A stretch of 52,431 nt of DNA, taken from positions 1 to 52,431 of the forward strand of contig CAIVVT010000102.1 in NCBI GenBank assembly GCA_903909435.1, written 5' to 3'. Positions within the stretch are counted from its first letter, which is position 1, and every line of letters starts with the position of its first letter. The position numbers were made by a program, and so were the translations under genes. Below are positions 26,930 to 36,132 of this stretch, piece by piece. Origin of the DNA: an uncultured Acidobacteriia bacterium (GTDB taxonomy: Bacteria; Acidobacteriota; Terriglobia; Bryobacterales; Bryobacteraceae). Under the pieces are notes generated by a model. The model searched no databases. It saw nothing but the letters and a program-made list of their open reading frames with translations, and had not been told where the DNA came from.

Positions 26930-28174
26930 ATGACACCCGCGATCCTGTTCCTGCTCGCGGCATTGGCCCAACAGCCCAAGGCACAGACCCCAGCCCCACC
27001 CGCGCGCGATCCGATGTCCGAGGCCATGAAAGACCTCGACGCGGGCAAGCCTCAGCAGGCCATCGCCACCCTAAGGGAAGTGCTTGCTCAGAATCCCGAC
27101 AACTTTGCGGTCTGGTTCAATCTCGGAATCGCCTACGGCATGGCTGGAGACGACGTCGAGGCCGAAACCTCGTTCCGCAAAGTGCTCTCTCTCGAGCCGA
27201 AGCTTTACGAGGCCCAACTTAATCTCGCGCAGCTCCTGCTGCGCAAGAAGAAGTACTCCGAGGCGGTCGAGTTCCTGACCCAGGCGGCGGAGCAGAAGCC
27301 CCAGGAAGTGCGTCCTCAGTTGATGCTCGGCAAGGCCCTGCTGGCCACTGGCAAACCCGCCGAAGCGGAAGCGCGATTCAAAGCACTCACGGCGCTCGAC
27401 TCCAAACAGGCCGAGGCGTTTCTGCTGCTTTCACGGGCCCTCGGTGCGCAGGAGAAATGGGCCGAAGCTGCCGTGCCGCTGGTCACCTACACTGGATTGA
27501 ACCCGTCCGATACCGCCGCTCAAATGGAACTGGCGCAGACGCTCGAAAAGGCGAAGAAGCCGGCTGAAGCCGCCGCCGTTTACAGACGCTTCCCCAAGGA
27601 TCCAGCCGCAATGGAGCGAGCCGGTGTTCTGGAACTCGATGCCGGCAATGCCAAGCAGTCAGTCATGGAGCTTGAACTCGCAGTTCAGGCCAATCCGACC
27701 CCGGCCTTGCGTTTTGCTCTGGCAACCGCCCTGCTGCGCAGCGGCGACGTCGAGAAGGCAACGGAAGTTGCCGGAGCTTTGGTCGCGCAGCAACCAGGCA
27801 ATCTCGAGACGCGACTCTTCTATGGCAGGCTATTGCGCGATCAGAAGAAGTACGCGCCTGCCGTCGAGCAGTTCAGTGCGGCCACGAAGCTCAAACCGGA
27901 TTCACTCGATGCATGGAATGAACTGACCGGAATGCTCGTGCTGCTCAAGAACTATCCGGCGGCGCTGGAGACTATTGAGAAATGCAAACAACTGGGCGGC
28001 GAAACAGCCGCTTATTATTGGTTCCGTGCGATCATGCTGGATGCGCTACACCAGAATAAACCAGCCCTGGAGAGCTACCAGCGGTTTCTCGAAATGAGCC
28101 ACGAAAAGAGCCCGGATGAGGAGTTCAAAGCACGGCAGCGGGTTCGTATTCTCACGAGGATCGTCAATCGATGA
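26930..28174 (+). CDS. Exported tetratricopeptide-repeat protein
   Basis: A 414-residue protein with a short N-terminal hydrophobic signal (MTPAILFLLAALAQQ), a Pro-rich link, and then TPR motifs over almost the whole length: for example GKPQQAIATLREVLAQNPDN, AVWFNLGIAYGMAGDDVEAE, AQLNLAQLLLRKKKYSEAVE and FYGRLLRDQKKYAPAVEQF. It probably scaffolds protein assembly in the periplasm. Its stop overlaps the next gene's start (ATGA at 28171-28174), so the two are translationally coupled. Confidence 0.88.
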   Translation: MTPAILFLLAALAQQPKAQTPAPPARDPMSEAMKDLDAGKPQQAIATLREVLAQNPDNFAVWFNLGIAYGMAGDDVEAETSFRKVLSLEPKLYEAQLNLAQLLLRKKKYSEAVEFLTQAAEQKPQEVRPQLMLGKALLATGKPAEAEARFKALTALDSKQAEAFLLLSRALGAQEKWAEAAVPLVTYTGLNPSDTAAQMELAQTLEKAKKPAEAAAVYRRFPKDPAAMERAGVLELDAGNAKQSVMELELAVQANPTPALRFALATALLRSGDVEKATEVAGALVAQQPGNLETRLFYGRLLRDQKKYAPAVEQFSAATKLKPDSLDAWNELTGMLVLLKNYPAALETIEKCKQLGGETAAYYWFRAIMLDALHQNKPALESYQRFLEMSHEKSPDEEFKARQRVRILTRIVNR

Positions 28175-28599
28175 AAACCCTGATTGCGCTGCTTAGTTTC
28201 GCACTTTTCCTGGGAGCGGCCGACCTCGAGTCCGTCAAGAAGGAACCGGACCTCGAGAAGCGCAGCGACAAAGCGCTGGATGTTGCCAGTGACGTGCTCA
28301 AACTGGCGCGCGCTCTACCCGGCGAGGGCGGCTCAATCTCAGACTTGGAGAAGGATATGGACACTATGATTGAGGCCGTCGAATTGTCCCTCAAGTCGTT
28401 GCGTGATATTGGCAAGAAAGCGAACAAACTGACGCGCTTTTACAAGCGCGGGGAGTTGAGAACCCGCGAACTGCAGAAGCAATTGGACAACCTGATACAG
28501 GCGCTCGCTTTCGACAATCGTCCACCGGCGGAGAAAGCGCAGGCGCGGCTGAACGTCCTGCACGACGAGTTTCTGTTTGGAGTCATGAGCGGCAAGTGA
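28171..28599 (+). CDS. Exported helical protein of unknown function
   Basis: A 142-residue protein with a clear signal sequence (MKTLIALLSFALFLGAADL) and a mature part that is almost all charged amphipathic helix (EKDMDTMIEAVELSLKSLRD, then RTRELQKQLDNLIQAL). I do not recognise a family. It overlaps the TPR gene by four bases and is followed seven bases later by another exported protein, so the three probably act together in the periplasm. Confidence 0.8.
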   Translation: MKTLIALLSFALFLGAADLESVKKEPDLEKRSDKALDVASDVLKLARALPGEGGSISDLEKDMDTMIEAVELSLKSLRDIGKKANKLTRFYKRGELRTRELQKQLDNLIQALAFDNRPPAEKAQARLNVLHDEFLFGVMSGK

Positions 28600-28606
28600 G
28601 GCGGAT

Positions 28607-29290
28607 ATGGTCCGAGCATTACTCCTCACCCTGATTCTGGCGGCTGCGGTCGCCCTACCGGCCTCCGCGCAACGCGATTTCCTGACCGCCGATGAGGTGG
28701 ACCAGTTGCGAGAGGTCCAGGCCCCTGATGACCGCCTGAACCTATACGCAGTGTTCGCACGGCAGCGGGTGGACCTGCTCGGTCAACTTTTCGCAAAGGA
28801 AAAGACCGGGCGCAGCCTCACGATCCACGACACGCTCGATCAATACACGAGGATCATTGAGGCCATCGATACTGTGGTCGATGATGCTCTGGCGCGCAAG
28901 CGGCCCGTGACAGTGCTCCCGCACATCGCGAAAGTCGAACGGGAATTGCTCGCCAAGCTGGAGAAGTTCTCCGCCATTCCGACCGCCGATGCCGAGCGTT
29001 ACCGATTCAGCCTCGATCAGGCCATTGAATCCACTAGGGACAGTGCCGACACATCAGAAGTCGATCTGACCGAGCGCACCCGCCAAGTGGAGGCTAACGA
29101 ACAGCGCATCGAGAAAGAGCGCGAATCGATGTCAGCTCCAGAAAAGAAGGACGAGAAAAAGCAAGCGGCGACGGACGAGAAAAAACAGGTAGCCCCGAAA
29201 AAGAGAGCGACGCTGCTGAAGAAGGGCGAGACTGTCGACGGCCAGCCCGTCAAGAGCGACACCACCAAGCCGGATAAGAAGGACAACTAG
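28607..29290 (+). CDS. Exported protein with Lys-rich tail, unknown function
   Basis: A 227-residue protein. It has a signal sequence (MVRALLLTLILAAAVALPASAQ), a helical middle (for example DRLNLYAVFARQRVDLLGQLF and LDQYTRIIEAIDTVVDDAL), and from about residue 170 a highly charged Lys/Glu/Asp-rich tail with KKDEKKQ-like repeats. It is not recognisable as a known family. It is the third gene of the TPR operon; its stop faces the leftward AI-2E family gene with 15 bp between. Confidence 0.8.
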   Translation: MVRALLLTLILAAAVALPASAQRDFLTADEVDQLREVQAPDDRLNLYAVFARQRVDLLGQLFAKEKTGRSLTIHDTLDQYTRIIEAIDTVVDDALARKRPVTVLPHIAKVERELLAKLEKFSAIPTADAERYRFSLDQAIESTRDSADTSEVDLTERTRQVEANEQRIEKERESMSAPEKKDEKKQAATDEKKQVAPKKRATLLKKGETVDGQPVKSDTTKPDKKDN

Positions 29291-29305
29291 CCGGGAGAGC
29301 GCCAA

Positions 29306-30382
29306 TCATGACGGCTCCGGCTGGCTGGCGTCCTCCTCGAGCATCTCGCGCAGGATCCGCAGCAGCGCAGCGGTTACGCTGAACACGACAGGGCCAGCGA
29401 TGATGCCAGCCAGCCCGAAGTACTCGATCCCGCCGAAGATCGAAAGAACGACCAGGAATGTGTTCATGGGCATGGCCCCGCGCAGGATCCACGGGCGCAG
29501 CAGATTGTCGGTGAATCCCACCACCACCACGCACCAAGCCAGTAGGATGAGTGCTCGAATCCATGCGCCAGACAGAGCCAGATAAGCGACCGCCGGAACC
29601 CAGACCAGCGCGGTGCCCACGATCGGCACCAACGAACTGAACGTTCCGACGACTCCCCACAACCAAAACCGCGGAAGCCCAACGATCGCAAAGCCGAGTC
29701 CCATCAGCGCGCCCTGTGCCATCGCAACGACGAGCGTTCCATTGACGTTCGCACGGACGGTGTCCGCGGTCACGCGGATCAGTTCAGTGACGCGGTGTTT
29801 CGGCAGCGGGATCCAGCGCACGGCCAATGCCTGCATGTGGACTACGCCTTGAAAGAAGAAATACAACGCGAAGAAGGTGATGGCGGCCTGTGTCAGAGTG
29901 GAAGTCAGATTGCCGAAGAGCGCGCCGACCTGGGCCAAAGATGCGTCACCCACGCTTTGCAGTCGCTCCATCAGTGCCGCCTGCAAGCTGGGCGCAGTCA
30001 TCCCTGTGGACTGCGCCAGCCAGGCCAGCGGACGTTCGAGCGAGTTTGAAAGCCAAACAGTCCAGCCTCCCTGAGAGCGACTGGTGGCGGAAAGCGCTTG
30101 GTACAGTCCTTGCGCCTCGCGCGCGACTGTGACGACAAGAAACAGCACAGGCCCGACGATCAGCGCCATTACCACGAGGGTGGTCGCCAGCGAGGCTAGT
30201 GCGGGTCTGTGCCAGCGCCGCTCCAACGCAGCGTACAGCGGGAACCCCGAGACGCCTAGGACGGAAGCCAGGAAAATGGAGCTGAGGTAAGGCGCCAGCA
30301 TCCCCCATACGAGATAGAGCGCGATCGCCAGCATGACCAGGATCGCGATCATGGAGTCGCGACGGTTAGGATCCCGGTTCAT
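29306..30382 (-). CDS. AI-2E family transporter
   Basis: A polytopic inner-membrane protein of 358 residues in the AI-2E/PerM family. The N-terminal pair of membrane segments (IAILVMLAIALYLVWGMLAPYLSSIFLASVLGV, split by a short turn), a long helical periplasmic or cytoplasmic stretch (residues about 90-160), and a C-terminal block of five helices including IVGLPRFWLWGVVGTFSSLVPIVGTALVW are typical. The substrate is not predictable; the family name comes from E. coli TqsA, but most members are not AI-2 exporters. It overlaps tsaE by four bases (ATGA, 30379-30382). Confidence 0.92.
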   Translation of the reverse strand: MNRDPNRRDSMIAILVMLAIALYLVWGMLAPYLSSIFLASVLGVSGFPLYAALERRWHRPALASLATTLVVMALIVGPVLFLVVTVAREAQGLYQALSATSRSQGGWTVWLSNSLERPLAWLAQSTGMTAPSLQAALMERLQSVGDASLAQVGALFGNLTSTLTQAAITFFALYFFFQGVVHMQALAVRWIPLPKHRVTELIRVTADTVRANVNGTLVVAMAQGALMGLGFAIVGLPRFWLWGVVGTFSSLVPIVGTALVWVPAVAYLALSGAWIRALILLAWCVVVVGFTDNLLRPWILRGAMPMNTFLVVLSIFGGIEYFGLAGIIAGPVVFSVTAALLRILREMLEEDASQPEPS

Positions 30383-30825
30383 GCACGGACCTCCACTATT
30401 TCGATGCGGCGTGTCTCGTTTTCACTCTCGTCGAATTGGGCTGAGATGCAGATCTCGATGCGCCGTTTGGGCAATAGTAGCGGAAACCTCTCAGCCCATT
30501 CCAGAAACACCGCTGCGGGCCGCGCAAAGATCTCGTCCAGCCCCAAGCTCTCGACTTCAGCAACAGTGTCAAGGCGGTACAGATCGATATGGTAGACCGT
30601 CGTCGGATCGCCGTACTCGTGGATCAGTGGGAAGGTGGGGCTCGACACGTCTTCGGGGCGAATTCCGCCGTAGCCCGCCGCCAGTCCCTTGGCAAGCGTC
30701 GTCTTGCCAGCCCCCAGATCGCCGATCAGGAGTATCGTTACCGGCACGGGCCACGACTCGGCCAATCGCTCTCCCAGGGCCACGGTCTCGTCTTCGTTGT
30801 GTGTGGTGTAGACCGCAGTTTTCAT
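30379..30825 (-). CDS. tsaE: tRNA threonylcarbamoyladenosine biosynthesis ATPase TsaE
   Basis: TsaE is the ATPase partner of TsaB/TsaD in making the t6A37 modification of ANN-decoding tRNAs. The 148-residue product has the Walker A motif GDLGAGKT at 35-42, the switch-like segment VSSPTFPLIHEY and HIDLYRLDTVAEVESLGLDEI, which hold the family's conserved His-Asp-Tyr-Arg. It overlaps nnr by four bases at its start and the AI-2E gene at its end, so all are translationally coupled. tsaE next to nnr is a common pairing. Confidence 0.95.
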   Translation of the reverse strand: MKTAVYTTHNEDETVALGERLAESWPVPVTILLIGDLGAGKTTLAKGLAAGYGGIRPEDVSSPTFPLIHEYGDPTTVYHIDLYRLDTVAEVESLGLDEIFARPAAVFLEWAERFPLLLPKRRIEICISAQFDESENETRRIEIVEVRA

Positions 30826-32294
30826 GGACGTAATGCGCTCATTGCGGCGGGTAGAAAGGCAAGCAGATCCATGGCCGTCAACGACTGCTCACCCAACTCA
30901 GCGGCACCCAGTTCACCGGCCCGGCCGTGCAACCAGACCGCGGCGAGAACCGCATCCAGCGCGGCGTGCGGGAACTGCGCCAGCAAACCGGCGATGATCC
31001 CTGTTAGGATGTCGCCGCTGCCCGCAGTGGCCATCGCGGGAGTGCCCGTCGGGTTTATATAGACCTGGCCATTCGGCAGGGCGGTCACGGTGCGCTGTCC
31101 TTTCAGTACGACGACACAACCGCGTTCGGAGGCAAAGCGCCGGGCCGTACCGACGCGGTCGGCTTGTACCGCCGCGATGCCGCCTCCGCACAGACGGGAC
31201 ATCTCTCCGGGGTGCGGCGTCAGCACCCGCAGCCATCCCGAGGCGTTGAGCGTAGTCGATTCCAGTGCGTTCAGGGCGTCGGCATCCACAACGGCAGGCA
31301 CGGCCGCGTTCGCGAACAAATCGCGCGCCACGGCCTCGGCCTCCGGTTCGCGACCCAGACCTGGTCCAATTGCCAGCACATCGCGGTCTCCGACCCCGTC
31401 TACCCAGTCACTGGTCATCAACTCGGGCATCAATGTGGTGACCGTTGCTCGCTCGCGCATGTCCGTGGCGACGGTCACCAGGCCCGCTCCGCTACGTAGT
31501 GCGGCCGCGCCCGACATGGCCGCTGCCCCGCCCTTGCCGCGCGCGCCGCCCAGTACCAGCACGTGCCCAAACGACCCCTTGTGGGCGCTGCGCGCTCGCG
31601 GCACAAAGAGGTGGGCAAACATCCCCGGATCAGCCAGGTTCAGCCAGTTGGTGCTCTCGCCTTCGAGAAACTCCTGCGGAATACCGATAGGCGCTACCGT
31701 CAGAGCGCCCGCGCGGTCGCAGGTCGGGGGGAGAATCAGTTCCGTCTTCGGCGCGGCGAGTGTTACCGTGTGAGTGGCGCGAACGGATTCGCCATCGACG
31801 TGCAATCCCGACGGCACATCCACGCTAACGACGGTGGCCAGCGGGAAAGCGCCGTTCATTTCGCGGATCAACTCAAGGGCGCGACCCCGTGCCGGTCCCC
31901 TGAGCCCAGTACCCAGGAGTGCATCGACGACCAGCGTTGCCAGCCGCATGTCGGGCTCGATGCCAAGCGAATACGGGATGCCGCTGGCCCTGACCATACC
32001 CCAATTCGCCGCTGCGTCGCCTTGAAACTCCTCGGGCGGAGCGGCCAGCAAAATGTGGAGCGAATCAGGCTTAAACCGCGTCCATAACTGGCGCGCGATC
32101 ACCAGTCCGTCGCCGCCGTTGTTGCCCTTACCGCAAACCACGACGACGCGCTGCCGCTGCAGTGGAGCGAGTGTCTTCTCCAGAAACTCGACGATCCTGC
32201 ATCCGGCGTTCTCCATCAGCACGAGACCCGGGATTCCCGCCTCGATGGTCCTGCGATCGGCTTCGCGCATTTGTTCGGCAGTGAGGATCTTCAT
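30822..32294 (-). CDS. nnr: Bifunctional NAD(P)H-hydrate epimerase/dehydratase
   Basis: This enzyme repairs hydrated NADH and NADPH: the N-terminal domain epimerises R- and S-forms, and the C-terminal domain dehydrates the S-form using ADP. The 490-residue fusion is the usual bacterial form. N-domain motifs: MENAGCRIVEFLEK, VVCGKGNNGGDGLVIARQL and LVVDALLGTGLRG. C-domain motifs: HKGSFGHVLVLGGARGKGGAAAMSG, LAIGPGLGREP, TPHPGEMSRL and TATAGSGDILTGIIAGLLAQ, slightly altered as MATAGSGD, with the catalytic Asp. It overlaps the K+-channel gene (start) and tsaE (end) by four bases each. Confidence 0.96.
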   Translation of the reverse strand: MKILTAEQMREADRRTIEAGIPGLVLMENAGCRIVEFLEKTLAPLQRQRVVVVCGKGNNGGDGLVIARQLWTRFKPDSLHILLAAPPEEFQGDAAANWGMVRASGIPYSLGIEPDMRLATLVVDALLGTGLRGPARGRALELIREMNGAFPLATVVSVDVPSGLHVDGESVRATHTVTLAAPKTELILPPTCDRAGALTVAPIGIPQEFLEGESTNWLNLADPGMFAHLFVPRARSAHKGSFGHVLVLGGARGKGGAAAMSGAAALRSGAGLVTVATDMRERATVTTLMPELMTSDWVDGVGDRDVLAIGPGLGREPEAEAVARDLFANAAVPAVVDADALNALESTTLNASGWLRVLTPHPGEMSRLCGGGIAAVQADRVGTARRFASERGCVVVLKGQRTVTALPNGQVYINPTGTPAMATAGSGDILTGIIAGLLAQFPHAALDAVLAAVWLHGRAGELGAAELGEQSLTAMDLLAFLPAAMSALRP

Positions 32295-33301
32295 GCTGAT
32301 GCGCTCCCGACGCGGGCCTCCAGGCGGCCCAGGGGTTCGGACTCGCCCATCACAATCAGGAAGTCGTTGGCTTCAACAACTGTGTCCGCCGAGGGGTTGA
32401 ATTGCATGTCGCCAGTCGCTCGGCGAATCCCTAGCACGATCACCTTTAGCTCGCGGCCGATCTTCAGTTCACTCAGAGAACGGCCCACCAGTTCGCATCC
32501 GGCCAGAACTTCGATCTGCTCGATGCTCACACTCGGACCAAGATGCGATGTGGTGAAATCCAGGAACTGGCGGACGTGTGGCTTGAGCAGCGACTGAGCG
32601 AGGCGCGTTCCAGTCATCGTATAGGGCGCGAACACCGAGTCTGCGCCGACCTGCCTCATCTTGCGCTCGGCCTCTTCCTCGGCGGCCCGCGCAGCTACCA
32701 GGATCTTAGGGTTCAGCGTCTTGGCCGATATCACGGCGAACAGGTTATCGGCGTCAGTCGCAAGCGCCGCGATCAACCCGGTTGCACGCTCCACGCCGGA
32801 TTCTTTCAGCGTCTCGTCCCGCGTCGAATCGCCGAGTACCGCCAGGAATCCGTTCCGAATCGCCCACTCTACCCGATCCTCCCGCTTGTCCACGATCAGC
32901 AACTCCACCCCGGCATCACGCAGTTCCTGGGCTGCGCCGCGGCCGACCCGCCCGAAGCCGCAAACGATGAAATGGCCACGCAATTTATCGATCATCTTCC
33001 GCATCCTCCGCCGCTCCAGCAGATTGCCGAACTGGGCTTCGATGATCCCCTGCGTCATCACCCCCATGGTCAGCAGCAGTGTGCAAACGCTGAGTAGCAC
33101 GTAGCACGAATTGAACACGCGGCCAGCCAAAGCGAGCGGATGGACCTCCATGTACCCGACGGTCGTCATGGTGGTCAGAGCCATGTAGAACGCGTCGAAA
33201 ACCGGGTACCCCGCGACGAATACAAACCCCGTCGTTCCAATGCCGAGGGTAATGACAATGGCGGCGCCAACCATGGCAACACGCCGCAGTGCCCGGTTCA
33301 T
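32291..33301 (-). CDS. Two-TM potassium-channel-like protein with RCK domains
   Basis: A 336-residue protein with two membrane helices, a pore loop between them, then a RCK/TrkA-N domain (HFIVCGFGRVGRGAAQEL) and a TrkA-C domain, the MthK/Kch layout. TM1 is about residues 8-30, TM2 about 62-88. The selectivity-filter region reads TTMTTVGYMEV: residue 51 is Met where canonical channels have the second Gly of GYG. The codon ATG at 33151-33149 differs from a Gly codon at two or more positions, so a single error is unlikely. Ion selectivity may be changed. The gene lies four bases after the PP2C gene and overlaps nnr by four. Confidence 0.88.
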   Translation of the reverse strand: MNRALRRVAMVGAAIVITLGIGTTGFVFVAGYPVFDAFYMALTTMTTVGYMEVHPLALAGRVFNSCYVLLSVCTLLLTMGVMTQGIIEAQFGNLLERRRMRKMIDKLRGHFIVCGFGRVGRGAAQELRDAGVELLIVDKREDRVEWAIRNGFLAVLGDSTRDETLKESGVERATGLIAALATDADNLFAVISAKTLNPKILVAARAAEEEAERKMRQVGADSVFAPYTMTGTRLAQSLLKPHVRQFLDFTTSHLGPSVSIEQIEVLAGCELVGRSLSELKIGRELKVIVLGIRRATGDMQFNPSADTVVEANDFLIVMGESEPLGRLEARVGSASA

Positions 33302-33305
33302 GGCT

Positions 33306-35270
33306 TCACAGCTTTCGAAGTACCAGAATCGTCATGTCGTCCTGCAATTCCTCGGGAAACGCGGTCCAGCGCCGCACCGCTTCCACGACGGCGGAAGTGA
33401 TTTCGCCTCCGTCGCGATCGGCGTTGGCGATCAGCAGATCGCGCAAGCGCTGCTCGCCGAAGTCCTCCCCATATTCATTCTCAGGCTCCGTAATTCCGTC
33501 CGTGTAGAGCACCAGCATGTCGCCGCCGCGCAAGTCCAGGCGGCTCTCGTTGTAACGCGCGAAAGGAAAGGCACCCACCACCATGCCGTTGGTGTCAAGC
33601 GTCGTCGCGCGGCCTTCACGGATCAGGATCGGAGGCAGGTGTCCCGCATTCACGTACGTCAAAGTGCTGGTCGCTTCGTCGTAGAGGCTGAAGAAAAAGG
33701 TCGCGAACTTCTCGGGGGAAGTAGATGCGTAGACCTGTTGGTTAAGGTTGGCAATCAGCCTCGACGCGGAGATGCTGTCCTCATGACCCGCCTTGATCGC
33801 CTCGGTCCATTGCCGCAACTGGCTACGCATCGAGGACTGCAGGGTGGCCATCAGCAGCGCTGCGGAAATTCCCTTGCCCGCGACATCCCCAATAGCGAGC
33901 GCAAGTTGCGTGTCGCCGATCTTCTGATAGTCGTAATAGTCGCCGGACACCATGCGGGCTGCCTCGCAGACGCAATCCAGACGCAACGAACCTAACCCGG
34001 CTAGCGGCTTGGGATGGAGCTGGCTTTGCACTTCGCGCGCAATCTCAAGTTCGGCGCGCAGGCGCTGCCGTTCCTTCTCGCCCTCGATCAGACGGCCCAG
34101 GTTCTCGGTCATGCGGTTGAACGACCGGCTCAGTTCGGCGAGTTGATCGTCGCCTGTGACGTCGATCCGATGCGCCAGATCCCCGCGCATCACGCGCTGC
34201 GTTCCCTCGTACAGATTGTCCACGGCGCCGGTGATCGTGCGCGTCAAATTCACTCCGATCCAAAGTGCAAACGATTCCACAATGAAGAAGACGATCACGA
34301 ATGCGCCCAGTTGCACGAGCAAAGAGTTCTCAACCCGATTGCCAGGCTGGTTGAACACCATCGAGTAAACCGAAGACATGCGCGTTTGCGTGCCCAGGAA
34401 AGCTTCCGAGAGCCGCCCCGGCTGGTGCCAAATGCGCAAAGGCATCTGGATGCCCCACGTGATTTCCAGGTCGAGCGGGTTGGCTTGTGCCGCGATCACG
34501 CTCCCATTCACGGTTGGCTCACCAGGGACCGGTGCGTGGATTCGAACCGGCGGGGTGTCCGCTCTGCGGCTGAGCGGGACGCGCAAGCGGATGTCCCCGA
34601 GACCGGGCGCAAGCGCGAGGAGGAAAGCGCGCGTTACTGGAACGACCACCGTCACATCCACGCCATCCCCTATCGCGTGGGCCCAGAGATGGTACTCGCC
34701 ATCCTTGAGAAGCAGCCCTTCGGTTTCTCCGTGCTCACTCGGCGGCGGCTCCGTCGCAACGCTTTCCGGCCAGACGTGCACGATTCCACCACGCTCGCGA
34801 ACCACCATGCACGAACCGGGGAAACGCTCGCGGTATAGCACCCCGGCGCGGCGTAGGGCTTCCGGCCGGGAAGCCGGCGGTACGTGAGCCAGGGTCTTTG
34901 CCGATTGCCTCAGGACTTCGATCTTCCGGTCCACTTCGGAACTCAGCAAGAATGCGCCTACCTGGCTCGCTAGTGTGTAGGCTCCCATCTCGGTGAATAT
35001 TCCCAAGAGCGCGACGGGTACGACTGCAATGAAAATGTAAGCGACAATCAGCCGCTTTCGGAGCCACCAAATCTGTTGGCGTGCTAGCGTGATTCCCCGG
35101 CGGAGTAGCGCAAACGCGCCCACGCAATACACCAGTGCCCAGATGAAAAGGAACACGGCGGGGCCGAACCGGCGCGGCAGCCCGGTGAGCGCGACCAACA
35201 GCAGAATCCCAAACAGGCGCTCCACCCAGCTGATCTGGCTGAGGAAGATACGCCAGCGTCCTTGCGCCAT
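33306..35270 (-). CDS. Membrane PP2C-type (SpoIIE-like) serine phosphatase with HAMP domain
   Basis: A 654-residue membrane phosphatase. Two or three N-terminal hydrophobic helices precede an extracytoplasmic sensor region (about residues 110-310). A further helix (LGAFVIVFFIVESFALWIGV), a HAMP domain (RTITGAVDNLYEGTQRVMRGDLAHRIDVTGDDQLAEL), a short coiled coil (LRAELEIAREVQSQLHP) and a C-terminal SpoIIE/PP2C domain follow. Metal-binding aspartates are visible in VSGDYYDY, IGDVAGKG, LYTDGITE and DDMTILVLR. It probably dephosphorylates an anti-sigma-antagonist-like protein in response to an external signal; no such partner is encoded in the window. Confidence 0.93.
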   Translation of the reverse strand: MAQGRWRIFLSQISWVERLFGILLLVALTGLPRRFGPAVFLFIWALVYCVGAFALLRRGITLARQQIWWLRKRLIVAYIFIAVVPVALLGIFTEMGAYTLASQVGAFLLSSEVDRKIEVLRQSAKTLAHVPPASRPEALRRAGVLYRERFPGSCMVVRERGGIVHVWPESVATEPPPSEHGETEGLLLKDGEYHLWAHAIGDGVDVTVVVPVTRAFLLALAPGLGDIRLRVPLSRRADTPPVRIHAPVPGEPTVNGSVIAAQANPLDLEITWGIQMPLRIWHQPGRLSEAFLGTQTRMSSVYSMVFNQPGNRVENSLLVQLGAFVIVFFIVESFALWIGVNLTRTITGAVDNLYEGTQRVMRGDLAHRIDVTGDDQLAELSRSFNRMTENLGRLIEGEKERQRLRAELEIAREVQSQLHPKPLAGLGSLRLDCVCEAARMVSGDYYDYQKIGDTQLALAIGDVAGKGISAALLMATLQSSMRSQLRQWTEAIKAGHEDSISASRLIANLNQQVYASTSPEKFATFFFSLYDEATSTLTYVNAGHLPPILIREGRATTLDTNGMVVGAFPFARYNESRLDLRGGDMLVLYTDGITEPENEYGEDFGEQRLRDLLIANADRDGGEITSAVVEAVRRWTAFPEELQDDMTILVLRKL

Positions 35271-35343
35271 TCCGTTTCAGGTTATCCGATCAGTGCGTCT
35301 GTGTGCGGTGCGTGCCATGCGGGCTTTTAGGAACCGCCAGCTT

Positions 35344-36132
35344 TCAGATTCTCGACCGCGCGATATCGGGCAGTTCCTCTGCGTGCCGGACGTGCTCGGG
35401 CTGCAGGTAGTTCGCCGTCAGGAACAGCTTCAGAGCCGACAATGCGGCCTTCGGATCGTCGACGAAGCGAAACAGATTCATGTCGTTCTCAGAGATCATG
35501 CCATGCTTGACCAGAGCTGGAAAATTGATGATTTCATGCCAGAACTCGCTGCCGTACAGCAGAATCATCATCGGTTTTTCGAGCTTCTGGGTCTGCATCA
35601 GCGTTAGGATTTCGGTCATCTCGTCCAGGGTCCCGAACCCGCCCGGGAACACCACCAAGGCCTTCGCCAGATAAGCGAACCAGAACTTGCGCATGAAGAA
35701 GTAATGGAACTCGAAGCTGAGTTCCGGAGTGATGTACGGGTTCGGGTGCTGCTCGAAGGGCAGTCCGATGTTGAAGCCGATAGTGATTCCGCCGGCGTCG
35801 TGTGCGCCGCGGTTGGCCGCCTCCATGATGCCCGGCCCACCTCCAGTGCATACGGCGAAGCGCCGCGTCGGGGGCTGCAGCCCGTCGCTCCACTCGGTAA
35901 GCAGGCGGGCGAGTTCGCGGGCCTCGCTATAGTACTTGGCCATCGGGCCGTCTTCCATGAGGCGCGCCGAACCGAAGAAAACGATGGTGTCGCGAACCTT
36001 GTACCGCCCCAGCCTGTCCAGGGGTTCCACGTATTCGGAAAGCAATCGCAGGCCGCGCGCCGACCAACTCTCCATGAAATGCTTGTTCTGATAGGCCAGC
36101 AGCGGTCTTGAGTAGTCTTGCGAAGTGCTCAT
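35344..36132 (-). CDS. LOG family (TIGR00730-like) nucleoside-monophosphate phosphoribohydrolase
   Basis: A 262-residue Rossmann-fold protein of the LOG family. The two signature motifs are GGGPGIMEAANRGA (residues 97-110) and PGGFGTLDEMTE (163-174), the latter carrying the catalytic Arg/Glu region in the family. LOG proteins release the free base from nucleotide 5'-monophosphates, including cytokinin precursors; in soil bacteria the usual role is nucleotide metabolism. The extended N-terminus (about 45 residues before the first strand) marks the longer type. It starts four bases inside lpxD (36129-36132) and is 73 bp upstream of the phosphatase gene. Confidence 0.92.
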   Translation of the reverse strand: MSTSQDYSRPLLAYQNKHFMESWSARGLRLLSEYVEPLDRLGRYKVRDTIVFFGSARLMEDGPMAKYYSEARELARLLTEWSDGLQPPTRRFAVCTGGGPGIMEAANRGAHDAGGITIGFNIGLPFEQHPNPYITPELSFEFHYFFMRKFWFAYLAKALVVFPGGFGTLDEMTEILTLMQTQKLEKPMMILLYGSEFWHEIINFPALVKHGMISENDMNLFRFVDDPKAALSALKLFLTANYLQPEHVRHAEELPDIARSRI

